Below, piece by piece: positions 12,858 to 13,621 of a stretch of 13,621 bases of DNA. How positions within the stretch are numbered: the first letter of the stretch is position 1; each line of letters begins with the position of its first letter. The notes under the pieces are model-generated. The model worked only from the letters and a program-made list of their open reading frames with translations, made no database searches and was not told the DNA's origin. Both the position numbers and the translations under genes were made by a program. Where the stretch lies: contig JAFARV010000027.1 in the NCBI GenBank assembly GCA_019245255.1, forward strand, positions 1-13,621. Direction: 5' to 3'. The DNA comes from Acidobacteriaceae bacterium (lineage in GTDB: Bacteria > Acidobacteriota > Terriglobia > Bryobacterales > Bryobacteraceae).

Positions 12858-13620
12858 AAGCGAATGTCAATGGCTGTCGGGGAACAATCAATTCGAGGTG
12901 GGTATCCGCGGTGTTTGGTTTCACAGCCAAGCGGGTATAGCATCGCTCGAGAAGCATTGCCAAGTCGGATAGATTCACGGGCTTCGTAAGATACGCGTCC
13001 ATTCCGGCAGCAATGCAATCGTCGCGATCCTTTTTCATGGCACTTGCGGTGAGCGCTGCGAGGTAGGGGCGCTTCTCTCGGCCCCATTCCGCGCAAATGT
13101 GGCGAGCCGCCTCAAGACCATCCATCTCCGGCATGTGCACATCCAGCAGCACGATGTCATATGGCTGGCGGCGCAAGGCTGCGAGCACTTCGAGACCGTT
13201 GCCCACCACGTCTGGCCGATAGCCCCAGCGCTCGAGGAGACGTACAGCAACCTTCTGATTAACCGGGTTATCTTCAGCGAGCAGAATCCGAAGAGGTACC
13301 CGAAGCGCGAAGCTGCGATCGATACGGCTGATAACGGTGGCTTGCGGAGCACTTCCGGAGAGCGTTTCGGCCAAAACCTGATGCAGTTGAGCTCGCCTGA
13401 CGGGCTTGTTCAAGAGCGTTACAGAGGGTCCGACCGTTTGCTGTACCGCGGCCCGTCCCCCGGCAGCGCTCGAAAACAGCATCACAATCGGCGGTGCAGT
13501 GTTGCCGAACTCGTTAGCGATGGTACCCGCCAGTCCCGCACTATCCCGCTCCTCCAGCCGGCAGTCCAGTAGAATCAGATCCCATTTCGATGCCCGCAAA
13601 TGTTCCGTTAATTCGGCCGG
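12856..13620 (-). CDS. C-terminal part of a hybrid histidine kinase or multi-receiver protein (5' end outside window)
   Basis: The frame is open to the window edge, so about 254 C-terminal residues are seen; a TTG at 13599 is internal. Two receiver domains are present. The first is partial and diverged: 'WDLILLDCRL' holds the phospho-acceptor Asp, and 'LLNKPVRRAQL' the conserved Lys-Pro. The second is complete: 'RILLAEDNPVNQKVAVRLLERWGY', 'DIVLLDVHMPEMDGLEA' with the phospho-acceptor Asp, 'ALTASAMKKDRDDCIAAGMDAYLTKPV'. This order (REC-REC, 'EDNPVNQ' type) is typical of BarA/Sln1-like hybrid kinases, whose kinase core would lie upstream; that part is not visible. There is no Hpt or DNA-binding domain after the second receiver. 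The GH gene follows 45 nt downstream on the same strand. Confidence 0.9.
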   Translation of the reverse strand, partial: PAELTEHLRASKWDLILLDCRLEERDSAGLAGTIANEFGNTAPPIVMLFSSAAGGRAAVQQTVGPSVTLLNKPVRRAQLHQVLAETLSGSAPQATVISRIDRSFALRVPLRILLAEDNPVNQKVAVRLLERWGYRPDVVGNGLEVLAALRRQPYDIVLLDVHMPEMDGLEAARHICAEWGREKRPYLAALTASAMKKDRDDCIAAGMDAYLTKPVNLSDLAMLLERCYTRLAVKPNTADTHLELIVPRQPLTFA

Positions 13621-13621
13621 C

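Overview
The window (13.6 kb, GC-rich, tightly packed genes on both strands) looks like chromosomal DNA of an acidobacterium, perhaps near Solibacter/Bryobacter. That placement is inferred from overall protein style: a PEP-CTERM protein with HAF repeats, a small secreted 'YLHARTDL' type protein, a YgfZ and a PfkB of the type I associate with that phylum. There is no rRNA, tRNA, CRISPR array, transposase, phage gene or recognisable classical mobile island. No gap between genes exceeds 300 bp. Most of the window is housekeeping; the interest lies in details of individual genes.

Layout. (1) 3-1120, plus strand: the 3' part of a MOSC/YiiM-type protein coupled by an ATGA overlap to a precorrin-2 dehydrogenase/sirohydrochlorin ferrochelatase. 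(2) 1067-2101, minus: an exported HAF-repeat protein with a PEP-CTERM sorting tail, overlapping the siroheme gene tail to tail by 54 bp. (3) 2326-2793, plus: a small predicted secreted protein of unknown function, divergent from the PEP-CTERM gene across a 224-bp regulatory gap. (4) 5446-2801, minus: a likely operon of a YycJ/WalJ-type metallo-beta-lactamase-fold protein, purB and a stand-alone receiver protein. (5) 5572-10455, plus: a likely operon of purS, glmS, a secreted TonB-C/Sel1 protein, an inositol-monophosphatase-family enzyme and a YgfZ-family protein. Groups 4 and 5 diverge from a 125-bp intergenic region, so purine genes (purB, purS) and the hexosamine gene glmS share one control region. 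(6) 13620-10517, minus: the 3' end of a hybrid histidine kinase or multi-receiver protein, then a clan GH-A glycoside hydrolase, then a frameshifted PfkB sugar kinase.

The main oddities are these. The MBL-fold gene has no canonical start at its conserved N-terminus and seems to begin at ATC behind an excellent Shine-Dalgarno sequence. The PfkB gene reads in one frame, then a second, then returns to the first (compensating +1 and -1 shifts). The glycoside hydrolase carries an in-frame insert of about 189 bp made of tandem hairpin repeats, placed just before its acid/base glutamate. glmS and the IMPase-family gene lack Shine-Dalgarno sequences but have -10-like boxes a few bases before the ATG, which suggests leaderless transcripts.

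I did not find convincing evidence for a wholly new multi-gene system. The insert in the glycoside hydrolase is the best candidate for something undescribed.
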